From Amycolatopsis antarctica (GTDB lineage Bacteria > Actinomycetota > Actinomycetes > Mycobacteriales > Pseudonocardiaceae): a DNA stretch of 64,000 nt. Below, one piece after another: positions 33,786 to 43,510 of the stretch. The notes under the pieces are model-generated. The model had not been told where the DNA came from. It worked only from the letters and a program-made list of their open reading frames with translations, and searched no databases. The position numbers and the translations under genes are program-made. Every line of letters starts with the position of its first letter. Position 1 is the first letter of the stretch. The stretch lies in assembly GCF_002262875.1 (NCBI RefSeq), contig NZ_NKYE01000002.1, positions 310,001 through 374,000 on the forward strand, read 5' to 3'.

Positions 33786-36632
33786 ATGACGGAAACCGTG
33801 GGGACGGGCCAGTTTCACACCGGGAGCGCGGGCCGGGACAGGCCGCCGCAGGACAGTGGCACGGTCGGGTTGCGGCTGGAGCGGGTGCACACCACCCCCG
33901 GCGTGCACCCGTACGAGGAGGTCGCCTGGGAACAGCGCGACGTCGTGATGACGAACTGGCGCGACGGCACCGTGAACTTCGAGCAGCGGGGTGTCGAGTT
34001 CCCCGAATCGTGGTCGGTGAACGCGACGAACATCGTCACCAGCAAGTACTTTCGCGGCGCTGTCGGCACTCCGGCGCGGGAGCACAGTCTCCGCCAGCTC
34101 ATCGATCGGGTCGTCCGGACCTATGTCGTCGCCGGTACCCGGCACGGATACTTCGGCTCCGACGAGGACGCCGAGATCTTCGAACACGAACTCACCTGGA
34201 TGCTGCTGCACCAGGTGTTCAGCTTCAACTCCCCGGTCTGGTTCAACGTCGGCACCGCCTCCCGCCAGCAGGTGTCGGCCTGCTTCATCCTGTCCGTGGA
34301 CGACACGATGGAGTCGATCCTCAACTGGTATCGCGAGGAAGGGCTCATCTTCAAGGGCGGTTCCGGGGCGGGCCTGAACCTCTCCCGCATCCGCTCCTCC
34401 CGCGAGCTGCTGTCCTCCGGCGGGACCGCGTCCGGCCCGGTGTCGTTCATGCGCGGGGCGGACGCCTCCGCGGGCACCATCAAGTCGGGCGGGGCGACGC
34501 GGCGCGCGGCGAAGATGGTCGTGCTCGACGTCGACCACCCCGATGTGGAGGAGTTCGTCCGGACGAAGGCAGGCGAGGAGAAGAAGATCCGTGTCCTGCG
34601 CGATGCCGGCTTCGACATGGATCTCAGTGGTGCGGACATCTCCTCGGTGCAATACCAGAACGCGAACAACTCGGTCCGAGTGTCCGACGAGTTCATGCGG
34701 GCGGTCGAGAACGGGACCGAGTTCGGCCTGCGTGCCCGGCTCGGCGGTGAGGTCATCGACCACACCGACGCGAAGACCCTGTTCCGCACCATCTCCCAGG
34801 CGGCGTGGGAGTGCGCCGACCCCGGCATGCAGTACGACGACACGATCAACGACTGGCACACCTGCCCGGAGTCCGGCCGGATCACCGCGTCCAACCCGTG
34901 CTCGGAGTACATGCACCTGGACAACTCGAGCTGCAATCTCGCCTCACTGAACCTGATGAAGTTCCTCGCCGCCGACGGCACCTTCGACGCCGTACGCTTC
35001 GCCAGGACGGTGGAGTTCGTGATCACCGCGATGGACATCTCCATCTGTTTCGCGGACTTCCCGACCGAGGCCATCGGCGACACCACCCGGAGCTTTCGCC
35101 AGCTCGGCATCGGCTACGCCAACCTGGGCGCCCTGCTGATGGCGACCGGGCACGCGTACGACTCCGACGGCGGACGGGCGCTCGCCGCCGGGATCACCTC
35201 GCTGATGACGGGCGTGTCCTACCGGCGGTCGGCTGAGCTCGCCGCCGCCGTGGGTCCGTACGAGGGCTACGTCCGCAACAGCGAGGCCCACCGGCGGGTC
35301 ATGCGCAAGCACGCCGCCGCCAACGACGCCATCCGCACCTCGTACCAGAACGACGCGCGGGTGCGCGATCTCGCCACGACCGAATGGCAGCGCTGCCTGG
35401 AGATCGGCGCCTTGCACGGCTGGCGTAACGCACAGGCCAGCGTGCTCGCGCCCACCGGAACCATCGGCTTCATGATGGACTGCGACACCACCGGTATCGA
35501 GCCCGACTTCTCCCTGGTGAAGTTCAAGAAGCTGGTCGGCGGAGGCTCGATGCAGATCGTCAACCAGACGGTCCCGCGCGCGCTGTCCTCGCTCGGATAC
35601 CAGGACGAGCAGGTGGAGGCGATCGTCGACTACGTGGCGCGGCACGGCCATGTCGTGGGTGCGCCCGGTCTGCGCCCCGAGCACCAGGAGGTCTTCGACT
35701 GCGCGGTGGGAGAGCGGTCCATCGCCCCGATGGGCCACGTGCGAATGATGGCCGCGGTGCAGCCGTTCCTGTCCGGCGCGATCTCCAAGACCGTCAACAT
35801 GCCGGAGTCGGCCACGGTCGAGGACGTCGAGGAGATCTACTTCCAGGGCTGGAAGGGTGGGCTCAAGGCGCTCGCGATCTACCGGGACAACTGCAAGGTC
35901 GGCCAGCCACTGTCCACCGGCGGCAAGGAACAGAGTTCGGCGACCCCGGCCGCGCAGCCGGTGGTCGAGTACCGGCCGGTGCGCAAGCGGCTGCCGAAGA
36001 AGCGGCCGAGCCAGACCGTGTCGTTCACCGTCGGCGGTGCGGAAGGCTACCTGCACGCGGGTTCCTACCCGGACGACGGTCTCGGCGAGATCTTCGTCAA
36101 GCTGGGCAAACAGGGATCCACCCTGGCGGGCGTGATGGACGCGTTCTCCATGTCCATCTCGGTCGGGCTGCAGTACGGAATCCCCCTCGAGTTCTACGTG
36201 TCGAAATTCTCGAATCTGAGGTTCGAGCCCGCGGGAATGACCGACGATCCCGACGTCCGGATCGCGACCAGCGTGCTCGACTATCTGTTCCGCAGGCTTG
36301 CGCTCGACTACCTGTCCTACGACAAGCGTGCGCAGCTCGGCATCTTCACGGCGGGGGAGCGGGCCGCCCAGGTGGAGGCCGACTACGGCGGTGGCCAGGA
36401 CAACGTGGATCTGGAGGCGCTGCGCACCGGCGTCCATTCGGCTGGGCGACCGGCCGCGGACGAGGGGACCGAGGACACCGGCCGCCCGGCGCAGAGCACA
36501 GCCGAACTGGTCGATCTGCAGCTCGGCAAGGCGGCCGACGCGCCGTTGTGCATGACCTGCGGGACCAAGATGCGCCCCGCCGGATCCTGTTACGCCTGCG
36601 AAGGGTGCGGTTCCACCTCGGGCTGTAGCTGA
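33786..36632 (+). CDS. nrdJ: Adenosylcobalamin-dependent (class II) ribonucleotide reductase
   Basis: A 948-residue enzyme making deoxyribonucleotides without oxygen dependence. Likely catalytic cysteines: Cys166 (QQVSACFILS), thiyl-radical Cys372 in NPCSE and Cys383 (DNSSCNLASLNL); the 372-383 spacing fits class II enzymes. The C-terminus holds a zinc ribbon (CMTCG ... CYACEGCG) that contains the redox-active tail. Ribosome site GAGGGGA. I see no cobalamin riboswitch upstream; control appears to be through the nrdR promoter. Confidence 0.97.
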   Translation: MTETVGTGQFHTGSAGRDRPPQDSGTVGLRLERVHTTPGVHPYEEVAWEQRDVVMTNWRDGTVNFEQRGVEFPESWSVNATNIVTSKYFRGAVGTPAREHSLRQLIDRVVRTYVVAGTRHGYFGSDEDAEIFEHELTWMLLHQVFSFNSPVWFNVGTASRQQVSACFILSVDDTMESILNWYREEGLIFKGGSGAGLNLSRIRSSRELLSSGGTASGPVSFMRGADASAGTIKSGGATRRAAKMVVLDVDHPDVEEFVRTKAGEEKKIRVLRDAGFDMDLSGADISSVQYQNANNSVRVSDEFMRAVENGTEFGLRARLGGEVIDHTDAKTLFRTISQAAWECADPGMQYDDTINDWHTCPESGRITASNPCSEYMHLDNSSCNLASLNLMKFLAADGTFDAVRFARTVEFVITAMDISICFADFPTEAIGDTTRSFRQLGIGYANLGALLMATGHAYDSDGGRALAAGITSLMTGVSYRRSAELAAAVGPYEGYVRNSEAHRRVMRKHAAANDAIRTSYQNDARVRDLATTEWQRCLEIGALHGWRNAQASVLAPTGTIGFMMDCDTTGIEPDFSLVKFKKLVGGGSMQIVNQTVPRALSSLGYQDEQVEAIVDYVARHGHVVGAPGLRPEHQEVFDCAVGERSIAPMGHVRMMAAVQPFLSGAISKTVNMPESATVEDVEEIYFQGWKGGLKALAIYRDNCKVGQPLSTGGKEQSSATPAAQPVVEYRPVRKRLPKKRPSQTVSFTVGGAEGYLHAGSYPDDGLGEIFVKLGKQGSTLAGVMDAFSMSISVGLQYGIPLEFYVSKFSNLRFEPAGMTDDPDVRIATSVLDYLFRRLALDYLSYDKRAQLGIFTAGERAAQVEADYGGGQDNVDLEALRTGVHSAGRPAADEGTEDTGRPAQSTAELVDLQLGKAADAPLCMTCGTKMRPAGSCYACEGCGSTSGCS

Positions 36633-36748
36633 GGCGCACGGCCACCGGGTCAGGGGAGCGCTACCGCGCCCCTGGCCGGGCCCGCGCGACCGGCCGGGGG
36701 CGGCGGCGGTGCATCCGCGTCCGCCGGTACCCGGGGCCTCGCGACGTT

Positions 36749-36765
36749 CCACGGAATCTCCGTGG
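36749..36765. repeat. Short inverted repeat after nrdJ
   Basis: CCACGGA-ATC-TCCGTGG, a 7-bp hairpin 116 bp past the nrdJ stop and 102 bp before the next gene. It could be a weak terminator or an operator. The remaining 234-bp gap shows nothing else. Confidence 0.35.
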
Positions 36766-36866
36766 CTGACCACATCAGTCCACACAGGACTGTCGAACCG
36801 GCGTCCGGCCAGGCGCCGGCGCGGCCTCCGCGCGACGCGGAGGCCCAGGGGGCAAGGAGTATCGAC

Positions 36867-37559
36867 ATGCAGGTTGCCGATGTGGTGACCGAAGTGACCA
36901 CCGGGCAGGCGCGTCTGGCGCTGCTGCTGGATGGACTCGACGAGGACGCGGCCAGGTCCGCGTCCCGGCTACCGGGCTGGACGCGCGGACACGTGCTGAC
37001 CCATCTCGAACAGGTCGTGGTGGCTTTCGCCCGCCAGGCCGAGTACGCCCGGCGCGGCGAGCTGGTCGAGGTCTACGACGGCGGACGCCCCGGCCGGGAC
37101 GCCGCGATCGAAGCGAACGCGGGCCGTCCCGCCGCCGCCCTGAGGTCCGCGGTCTTCGCGGCGAACGAGCGGCTCGCGACCGCATGGGCGGAACTGGAGC
37201 CGGGTGACTGGTCCGCCGCGGTGCGGTACCGCGATTCGAACCTGCTCGCGACGGCGTTCTGTGTGTGGCGGGAAATAGAGATCCACACCGCGGACGCCGA
37301 CATCGGCTACGAGCCCGGCGAGTGGTCCGCCGACTTCTGCGCCCACGTCGTCGAGTTCCTCCGGCCGCGGGTGCCGGCGGGGGCGCGGCTGCTGCTCGCC
37401 CCCGCCGACGCCCGGCAGCGGTGGGACCTCGGTGAGGGCGAGCCGGTGACCGTGCGCGGGCCGCTGGCCGGGATCACCGCCTGGCTGGCCGGCCGCGACG
37501 ACGGCACGGGACTGGATTCCGGAGGCGCCGCCCTGCCCGTGCTGCTCGCCTGGCCCTGA
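36867..37559 (+). CDS. Maleylpyruvate isomerase-family (mycothiol-dependent) protein
   Basis: A 230-residue protein with the DinB-like four-helix bundle of the maleylpyruvate isomerase N-terminal family. Likely metal-binding histidines appear in HVLTHLEQVVVAFARQAEY and WREIEIHTADAD. Actinobacterial members use mycothiol as cofactor; whether this one isomerises maleylpyruvate is not shown, since no gentisate genes are nearby. ATG 36867 has AAGGAGT upstream. Confidence 0.8.
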   Translation: MQVADVVTEVTTGQARLALLLDGLDEDAARSASRLPGWTRGHVLTHLEQVVVAFARQAEYARRGELVEVYDGGRPGRDAAIEANAGRPAAALRSAVFAANERLATAWAELEPGDWSAAVRYRDSNLLATAFCVWREIEIHTADADIGYEPGEWSADFCAHVVEFLRPRVPAGARLLLAPADARQRWDLGEGEPVTVRGPLAGITAWLAGRDDGTGLDSGGAALPVLLAWP

Positions 37560-37642
37560 CCCGGTACGGGGTTCCGCCGGGAGCGCGATGCGGCCCGCGG
37601 AACCCGTACCGGAAGCCGTGCCTGAAGCCGGCCGGGAAGCGG

Positions 37643-39676
37643 TCAACAGCCGAGGTGGCGCCAGAGGAACTCGAACACCAGCGCCCACTTGAACGCGAGC
37701 TGCTCGTTGTCGGCCGCGGCGCCGTGCCCGCCCTCGATGTTCTCGTGGTAGCGGACGTCGTGCTCCTGTTCCCGCATGCGCGCGACCATCTTCCGGGCAT
37801 GTGCGGGGTGCACCCGGTCGTCCCTGGTGGAGGTCACGAACAGCGAGGGCGGATAGTACCGTCCACTGTGGACGTTGTGGTACGGCGAGTACTCGCGCAG
37901 GTAGGCCCATTCCCGCTCGACGTCGGGGTCGCCGTACTCCGCCATCCACGAGGCTCCGGCCAGCAGCTTGTGGTATCGCTTCATGTCCAGCAACGGAACC
38001 TGGCTGACGATGGCACCGAAACGCTCCGGGTACCGGGTGAGCATCACCCCCATCAGCAGACCGCCGTTGCTGCCTCCCTGGATGCCGAGCCGGTCGGGGG
38101 TGGTGATGCCGCGCTCCACCAGATCGGCCGCGACCGCGGCGAAGTCCTCGTACACCTTCACCCGGTTCTCCTTGACCGCGCCGGCGTGCCACTGCGGTCC
38201 GTACTCGCCGCCGCCGCGCAGGTTCGCCACCACGTAGGTGCCGCCGCGGCCGAGCCAGCCACGGCCGGTGACCCCGCTGTACGAGGGAGTCAGGGAGATC
38301 TCGAAACCGCCGTAACCGGTGAGCAACGTCGGTCCCGGGCGGTCGGTTCTCCTGCCCACCACGAAGTAGGGGATGGCGGTGCCGTCCGCCGAGGTGGCGA
38401 AATGCTGCTCGGCGCCGATCCCGTCCGCGTCGAAGAAGGAGGGCGCCTGCTTGAGTACCTCGAGTTCCTCGCCCACCTGCCCGCGCAGCAGGGTCGAGGG
38501 CTGGGTGTAGCCGCTCACGTTCAGGAAGAACTCGTTGCTGTGATCGGCATCGGTGCCGATCACGTTCACCACCCCGACGTCCGGTATGCCGGGCATCGGT
38601 TCGTCGCTCCACGTCCCGTCTGCGCGCGGCGTGAGTACTCGCAGCCGCGTCTTCACGTCCTCGAGGGTGCCGAGCAGCACGTGGTCCCAGGTCCAGGTGT
38701 AGTAGTCGAGGGAGGTGTGCGCGTCCGGGGTGAACAGCGTGACCAGCTCGCGCCTGCCCGCCAGGTAGTCGTCGAACCGGGCGGCCAGCAGCGCCCCGGC
38801 CGGGTGTTCCCGCCCGCCCACCCGCCACGGCGAGCGGGTGCGGATCAGCATCCAGTCGCGGTGCGCCGATACGGCGGCGTCCTCGGGCAGGTCGACGCGG
38901 GTCAGCCCCTCGGGGGTACGCAGCAGGTGCTCGGACCGGTAGAAGTCGATCGCCCGGACGACGAAGTCTCGCTCGTACCCCTGCGTGGAGTCGTGCGAGC
39001 CCTGCACCGCGACGTCCTCGGTCTTGCCCTCGAACACCGTCACCGCCTCGGCGAGCGGCGTACCGCGCCGCCACTCCTTCACCAGTCGCGGATAGCCGGA
39101 CGAGGTCATGGATCCTTCGCCGAAATCGGTGCCGACGTAGACCCGGTCCTCGTCGATCCAGTCGATGGACGATTTCGCCTCGGGCAGGACGAAGCCGCCG
39201 GGAACGAACTCCAGCGTCTCCATGTCGAACTCGCGCACCACACTCGCGTCGGCGCCGCCGCGGGACAGCTCGACCAGGGCGTGCCGGAAACCCGGCTCGA
39301 GCACCCGGGCGCCCTCCCACACCCAGTTCTCGCCCTCCGTCTCGGCGAGCGCGTCGACGTCGATCAGCACCTGCCACTCCGGCGCCTCGTCCCGGTAACT
39401 CTCCAGCGTCGTCCGCCGCCACAACCCGCGCGGATTCTCGGCGTCCTGCCAGACGTTGTAGAGGTGGTCCCCGCGCCTGCGCGGATACGGGATCCGGCCG
39501 TCGGAATCGAGCACCTCGCGCACACGGTCGCGCAACTCGCCGAAGTCCGCGCCGCCGGTCAGTTCGGTGACGGTCTCGGCGTTGCGTGCTCGCACCCAGT
39601 CGAGCGCCCGGTCGCCGGTGACGTCCTCCAGCCAGAGGTGCGGATCGTCGCCGTCGGTGTGCTTCGTGTCGGTCAT
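37643..39676 (-). CDS. Prolyl oligopeptidase-family serine peptidase
   Basis: A 677-residue S9A protein without a signal peptide, so probably cytosolic. The N-terminal beta-propeller (about 60-420) covers a C-terminal alpha/beta hydrolase with Ser in QGGSNGGLLMGVM, Asp in STRDDRVHPAHA and His in IEGGHGAAAD. It cleaves short proline-containing peptides. The ATG has no good ribosome site. It faces the CBS gene across 251 bp. Confidence 0.93.
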   Translation of the reverse strand: MTDTKHTDGDDPHLWLEDVTGDRALDWVRARNAETVTELTGGADFGELRDRVREVLDSDGRIPYPRRRGDHLYNVWQDAENPRGLWRRTTLESYRDEAPEWQVLIDVDALAETEGENWVWEGARVLEPGFRHALVELSRGGADASVVREFDMETLEFVPGGFVLPEAKSSIDWIDEDRVYVGTDFGEGSMTSSGYPRLVKEWRRGTPLAEAVTVFEGKTEDVAVQGSHDSTQGYERDFVVRAIDFYRSEHLLRTPEGLTRVDLPEDAAVSAHRDWMLIRTRSPWRVGGREHPAGALLAARFDDYLAGRRELVTLFTPDAHTSLDYYTWTWDHVLLGTLEDVKTRLRVLTPRADGTWSDEPMPGIPDVGVVNVIGTDADHSNEFFLNVSGYTQPSTLLRGQVGEELEVLKQAPSFFDADGIGAEQHFATSADGTAIPYFVVGRRTDRPGPTLLTGYGGFEISLTPSYSGVTGRGWLGRGGTYVVANLRGGGEYGPQWHAGAVKENRVKVYEDFAAVAADLVERGITTPDRLGIQGGSNGGLLMGVMLTRYPERFGAIVSQVPLLDMKRYHKLLAGASWMAEYGDPDVEREWAYLREYSPYHNVHSGRYYPPSLFVTSTRDDRVHPAHARKMVARMREQEHDVRYHENIEGGHGAAADNEQLAFKWALVFEFLWRHLGC

Positions 39677-39886
39677 GCCGCCAGTCTGGCCGTTCCCGGG
39701 GCACGGGTGCCAGCCGATCGAGCGCGTCGTGCGGGGCGGGAAGGGTGTACGGACACGCGGCGCGCATCCGTGAGAGTGCACCCACGTGGACCCCGGCCAC
39801 GTGCTCGGCGCCACCCGGGAGGACGCCTGACCTGCGCGCCGCCGGAAACCGGCATTCGCGGCTTTCCCCGGTGCCCGCCCGGCGAC

Positions 39887-39910
39887 TAATCTGATGTGAA
39901 CCAGATCACG
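39887..39910 (+). promoter_or_regulatory. Promoter -10 and Crp/GlxR-type site of the CBS gene
   Basis: TAATCT (39887-39892) is a good -10 hexamer with a start near 39899. TGTGAACCAGATCACG (39895-39910) matches TGTGA-N6-TCACA at 9 of 10 and covers that start, a position expected to repress. Confidence 0.6.
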
Positions 39911-39927
39911 CTGCCGGAAGGAGTCAC

Positions 39928-40356
39928 ATGCGGATTGCCGATGTACTGCGGACCAAGGGCGCGACCGTGGCGACGGTGGGACGCGAGTCCTCCGTGACCG
40001 AACTGCTGGGCCAGCTCGCCGAACGGAACGTTGGTGCGCTGGTGGTCGCGGGCGAGAACGGGGTCGAGGGCATCGTGTCCGAACGCGACGTCGTGCGCGG
40101 CCTGCACGAGCACGGGCCGGCGCTGCTGTCCCGGCGGGTCGCCGACATCATGACCACCGACGTCACCACCTGCACCCCCGAGGACTCCGTCGACGACCTG
40201 AGCGCCCTGATGACGCAACGCCGCATCCGCCACGTGCCTGTGCTCGTCGACGGGACGCTGGCCGGGATCGTCAGCATCGGTGACGTGGTCAAGACCCGGC
40301 TCGGTGAGCTGGAGGAGAGCCGGGAGCAGCTCGAGGCGTACATCGCCCAGGGCTGA
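39928..40356 (+). CDS. Twin CBS-domain protein
   Basis: A 142-residue protein made of two CBS repeats (about 5-62 and 72-128), which together bind an adenine nucleotide. Features include VVAGENGVEGIVSERDVVRGL and IRHVPVLVDGTLAGIVSIGDVV. A strong ribosome site (GGAAGGAG) precedes the ATG. Stand-alone CBS pairs are common in actinobacteria; the target is unknown. The Crp-type site suggests that cAMP or carbon status controls it. Confidence 0.9.
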   Translation: MRIADVLRTKGATVATVGRESSVTELLGQLAERNVGALVVAGENGVEGIVSERDVVRGLHEHGPALLSRRVADIMTTDVTTCTPEDSVDDLSALMTQRRIRHVPVLVDGTLAGIVSIGDVVKTRLGELEESREQLEAYIAQG

Positions 40357-40368
40357 CCGGGCGAGCGG

Positions 40369-41313
40369 TCAGCGGGCCGCCGCGGTCAGGATCGGTGCCA
40401 GCGCACCGATCCCGGCCGTGACGGCCGCCCGCCCCGCCGCATATGAGGTACCCGCGGGCTGCTCGGTCAGCAGCACCACCACGTATCGCAGATCGGGCCC
40501 GGCAAGTCCGGTCGTGTTCAGTACCAGACCGTCCGCCACCCGCATCCACCCCTGCTTCACCGCCCACGGTGTGCCCGGCAGGGCATCCGGGATGCCGAAG
40601 TACTGAGCGAAGCCGTCGGCGGCCGGATCGGTGGCCCCGGACAGCGTGTCCAGGGTGAACGCGCTCGCCTCCGCGGGCAGACCGCCGGCGATGAACTCGT
40701 AGGCCGCGCTCACGTCGCGGGCGCTCATCCTGGTCAGTTCCCAGTCGGCGTCCCGCCGGGGCGGCGTGGTCTCCCGCAGGCCGATCAGGTCGCCGAGCGC
40801 GGGGTCCAGCACGGTCGGATCCCACCACGCGGAGGCGACCCCGTCGGAGCTGCCGGCGAGCATCGCGGTCAGCCCGGCACGCTCGGCCTCCGGCAGCCGC
40901 CACCCCGCGTCCCGGATGCGATCCACCGCGATCAGCAGTTTCACCACCGAGGCTGTGTAGAACGGCCGCTCCGCACCCGCCGAGGCCACGGTGGTCCCGC
41001 TCAGCCGATCGTGCAAGTGCAGGCCGAACTCGGTGCCCGGCACTCGGCCCCGTACGGCTGCGCCCACCGCCTCGGCGAGCGCGGCACCGTCGAACTCCGC
41101 CGGAGCGAGGGTCTCCGGGGCGCCGGACTCCGCGGTACCGGCCGCTCCGGTGCCGGGTTGCGGGGCGGCCGATGGACCCGGCAGCGTGGCCGCGGCGGCG
41201 GGCGGGGTGACCGGCTCCGCGCAGCCCTCCGGCGCGGCCGCCACCGTCAGTGCCAGCACCGCCACGGCAAGGCCGGTGCCGCACAGCGTCTGAACCGAGG
41301 ATCGGCGCTTCAT
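40369..41313 (-). CDS. Exported class A beta-lactamase-like serine hydrolase
   Basis: A 314-residue protein with a signal peptide (about 1-33), an Ala/Pro-rich spacer and a serine-hydrolase domain. SxxK is present (Ser122-Val-Val-Lys125 in TASVVK). The SDN-like position reads SSDG and the KTG-like position KQGW, so the usual second and third motifs are altered. A true beta-lactamase is therefore unlikely; a peptidase, transpeptidase-like or inactive binding role is possible. The ATG lacks a clear ribosome site. Diverges from the S15 peptidase gene. Confidence 0.8.
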   Translation of the reverse strand: MKRRSSVQTLCGTGLAVAVLALTVAAAPEGCAEPVTPPAAAATLPGPSAAPQPGTGAAGTAESGAPETLAPAEFDGAALAEAVGAAVRGRVPGTEFGLHLHDRLSGTTVASAGAERPFYTASVVKLLIAVDRIRDAGWRLPEAERAGLTAMLAGSSDGVASAWWDPTVLDPALGDLIGLRETTPPRRDADWELTRMSARDVSAAYEFIAGGLPAEASAFTLDTLSGATDPAADGFAQYFGIPDALPGTPWAVKQGWMRVADGLVLNTTGLAGPDLRYVVVLLTEQPAGTSYAAGRAAVTAGIGALAPILTAAAR

Positions 41314-41426
41314 ACACCACACAACGACCAGGCTCTCCGGATTGTTGCGATCCCGGCGAGGTTTCGCATTTTTTCTCGTTCCACGGAAATGGTGGGTCAC
41401 CGATACCTGCGTCGGTAGGGAATTCC

Positions 41427-41455
41427 TTGACATGCCCGCACCGTCCGGGAAGGGT
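41427..41455 (+). promoter_or_regulatory. Promoter of the S15 peptidase gene
   Basis: TTGACA (41427-41432), 17-bp spacer, AAGGGT (41450-41455); predicted start about 30 nt before the GTG. Confidence 0.5.
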
Positions 41456-41491
41456 CATTTCGTTCGTTCCTTCTCACCTGAGGTGGGTTCT

Positions 41492-43321
41492 GTGAGAGCC
41501 AAGCGTTTCGCCGCCCTGATCGCCGCCGCCGTGGCATTGCCACTCGCCGCCACCGGCGCCCAGGCGGATCCGCCGCCCGCGCCCGTCTTCGACAACGGTG
41601 AGGCGCAGCCGGTGTTCGACCCCGCCGATGTCGTGCGGGAGAGCCTGTGGGTCGACGCCCCGGTGGACAGCGACCACGACGGCGTCCACGACAAGGTGCA
41701 CGTCGAGATCGTTCGGCCGGCGGCGACGGAGCGGGGCATGAAGGTGCCCGTCGTCTACCAGGCCAGCCCCTACTACGCGGGCGGCAACGACGTGCCGAAC
41801 CACAACGTCGACGTCGAGCTGCACGATCCCGGTGCCGCGGCCCCGGCCCGGCGCGCGGACGGAACGCGCACCTCCTCCGTCGGCGCGGTCGAGGGCGCGG
41901 GGCCGAGGGCCGAACCGATCACCTGGCAGTACGAGGAGTACTTCGTCTCCCGCGGTTTCGCCGTGGTGTACGGGGAATCCCTCGGCAGCGGCCAGTCCAC
42001 CGGCTGCCCGACCACCGGCGGGGAGAACGAGACCGTAGGCGCCCGCTCCGTCATCGACTGGCTCAACGGCCGCCTGCCCGCGCACGACGCCGGCGGCACC
42101 CCGGTGCCCGCGGAGTGGACCACGGGCAGGACCGCGATGCAGGGCGTCTCCTACAACGGCACGCTGCCCAACGCCGTCGCCACCACCGGCGTCGAGGGGC
42201 TGGAGACGATCGTTCCCATCGCGGCGATCTCGAGCTGGTACGACTACTACCGCGAGGACGGTGCCGTCGTCGCGCCCGGTGGTTATCAGGGTGAGGACGC
42301 CGACGTGCTGGCCGAGTACGTGCACACCCGGGCCGACCGGGAGGTGTGCGCGCCCGTCATCGCGGAGGTGGCCGCGGACCAGGACCGTGTCACCGGCGAC
42401 TACAGCCCGTTCTGGGCGGAGCGCAACTACCTCGACGACGTCGGCGGGGTGAGGGCCTCCGTGCTGGCCGTGCACGGCCTCAACGACTGGAACGTCACCA
42501 CCGGCCAGGTCGCCCGCTGGTACGCGGCACTGGGGGAGCAGGGCGTCCAGCGCAAGATCTGGTTGCACCAGTCGGGTCACACCGACCCGCTGTCGCTGCG
42601 CAAGGACGAGTGGCTCTCCACCCTGAACCGCTGGTACTCGCACTACCTGTTCGGCCAGGACAACGGCGTCGAGGACGAGCCGCGTTCCACCGTGCAGCGG
42701 GAGGACATGTCCTGGGCCGACGAACCGGACTGGCCGGCCCCGGGAGCCGAGGACGCGACCGTGTATCCGTGGCCGGGGGGTGGCGGCAAGGGCACCATCG
42801 ACGTGCGGGACGCCGTACCCGGGGCGTCCACGGTGGAACGGCTCGCCGACGACGCGGGCAAGACCGTCGAGCAGCTCGCGGACCTCCCCTCCTCGGGTAA
42901 CCGCCTCGCCTACTCCACGACCGCAGCCAGTGAACCGGTGCGGTTGAGCGGAACCCCGGTCGTGGACCTGGCCGTGGCGTTCGACCGGCCCGCGGCGAAC
43001 GTCACCGGCGTGCTGCTGGACCGCGCGCCGGACGGCACCTCGAAGGTGATCACCCGCGGCTGGACCGATCCGCAGAACCGGTCCGACCCGGCCACCACGG
43101 AGCCGATCGAACCCGGTACGAGCTACGCCATCGGGTTCGAACTCCAGCCGAAGGACTACGTGCTGGCCGCCGGGCACCGGCTGGAGTTCATGGTGGCCTC
43201 CAGCGACCACGACTACACCCTGCGGCCCGACCCCGGGGCGGGTTTGTCCGTGGACCTGACGAAGACCGCGGTGACACTGCCGGTGGTCGGCGGCGCCGAG
43301 AGCCTGCGGTCGGCGTTCTGA
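41492..43321 (+). CDS. Secreted Xaa-Pro dipeptidyl-peptidase (family S15/CocE)
   Basis: A 609-residue secreted hydrolase. Signal peptide about 1-27 (ends TGAQA). The alpha/beta hydrolase has Ser in GVSYNGTLPN, Asp in HGLNDWNV and His in QSGHTDP; a C-terminal jelly-roll domain (about 420-609: HRLEFMVASSDHDYTLRP) is typical of CocE/X-PDAP enzymes. It removes N-terminal Xaa-Pro dipeptides. GTG 41492 has GAGGTGGG upstream; the longer frame from 41342 would bury the signal peptide. A strong terminator follows. Confidence 0.92.
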   Translation: MRAKRFAALIAAAVALPLAATGAQADPPPAPVFDNGEAQPVFDPADVVRESLWVDAPVDSDHDGVHDKVHVEIVRPAATERGMKVPVVYQASPYYAGGNDVPNHNVDVELHDPGAAAPARRADGTRTSSVGAVEGAGPRAEPITWQYEEYFVSRGFAVVYGESLGSGQSTGCPTTGGENETVGARSVIDWLNGRLPAHDAGGTPVPAEWTTGRTAMQGVSYNGTLPNAVATTGVEGLETIVPIAAISSWYDYYREDGAVVAPGGYQGEDADVLAEYVHTRADREVCAPVIAEVAADQDRVTGDYSPFWAERNYLDDVGGVRASVLAVHGLNDWNVTTGQVARWYAALGEQGVQRKIWLHQSGHTDPLSLRKDEWLSTLNRWYSHYLFGQDNGVEDEPRSTVQREDMSWADEPDWPAPGAEDATVYPWPGGGGKGTIDVRDAVPGASTVERLADDAGKTVEQLADLPSSGNRLAYSTTAASEPVRLSGTPVVDLAVAFDRPAANVTGVLLDRAPDGTSKVITRGWTDPQNRSDPATTEPIEPGTSYAIGFELQPKDYVLAAGHRLEFMVASSDHDYTLRPDPGAGLSVDLTKTAVTLPVVGGAESLRSAF

Positions 43322-43339
43322 TCCGGTCCCCGCCCGCTG

Positions 43340-43379
43340 TTGGGACGGGTGGAGCACGCCGATGCTCCACCCGTCCCAA
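43340..43379. terminator. Terminator after the S15 peptidase gene
   Basis: Perfect 17-bp inverted repeat (43340-43356 with 43363-43379; arm TTGGGACGGGTGGAGCA) and 6-nt loop, 18 bp after the stop. Confidence 0.9.
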
Positions 43380-43510
43380 TCGCGGTTGAACGGTTTTCCC
43401 GCCCGGTTTCGGTGCGGAAACATTTCACCGGAATATTGCGCGAAAAGGTATTTTCGAACCGTCGTTTCGTGCTTACATCCTTACCCCCTGCAGTCATTCC
43501 GGAGGTAACG

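Noticed and set aside
43454..43469. LexA-like sequence TCGAACCGTCGTTTCG before the M23 gene
   Set aside because: Left half perfect but the right half matches only three of six positions; below the quality of the other four boxes.
43380..43510. c-di-AMP (ydaO-type) riboswitch before the M23 endopeptidase
   Set aside because: Such switches control wall hydrolases in actinobacteria, but the conserved segments are not visible and the leader is short.
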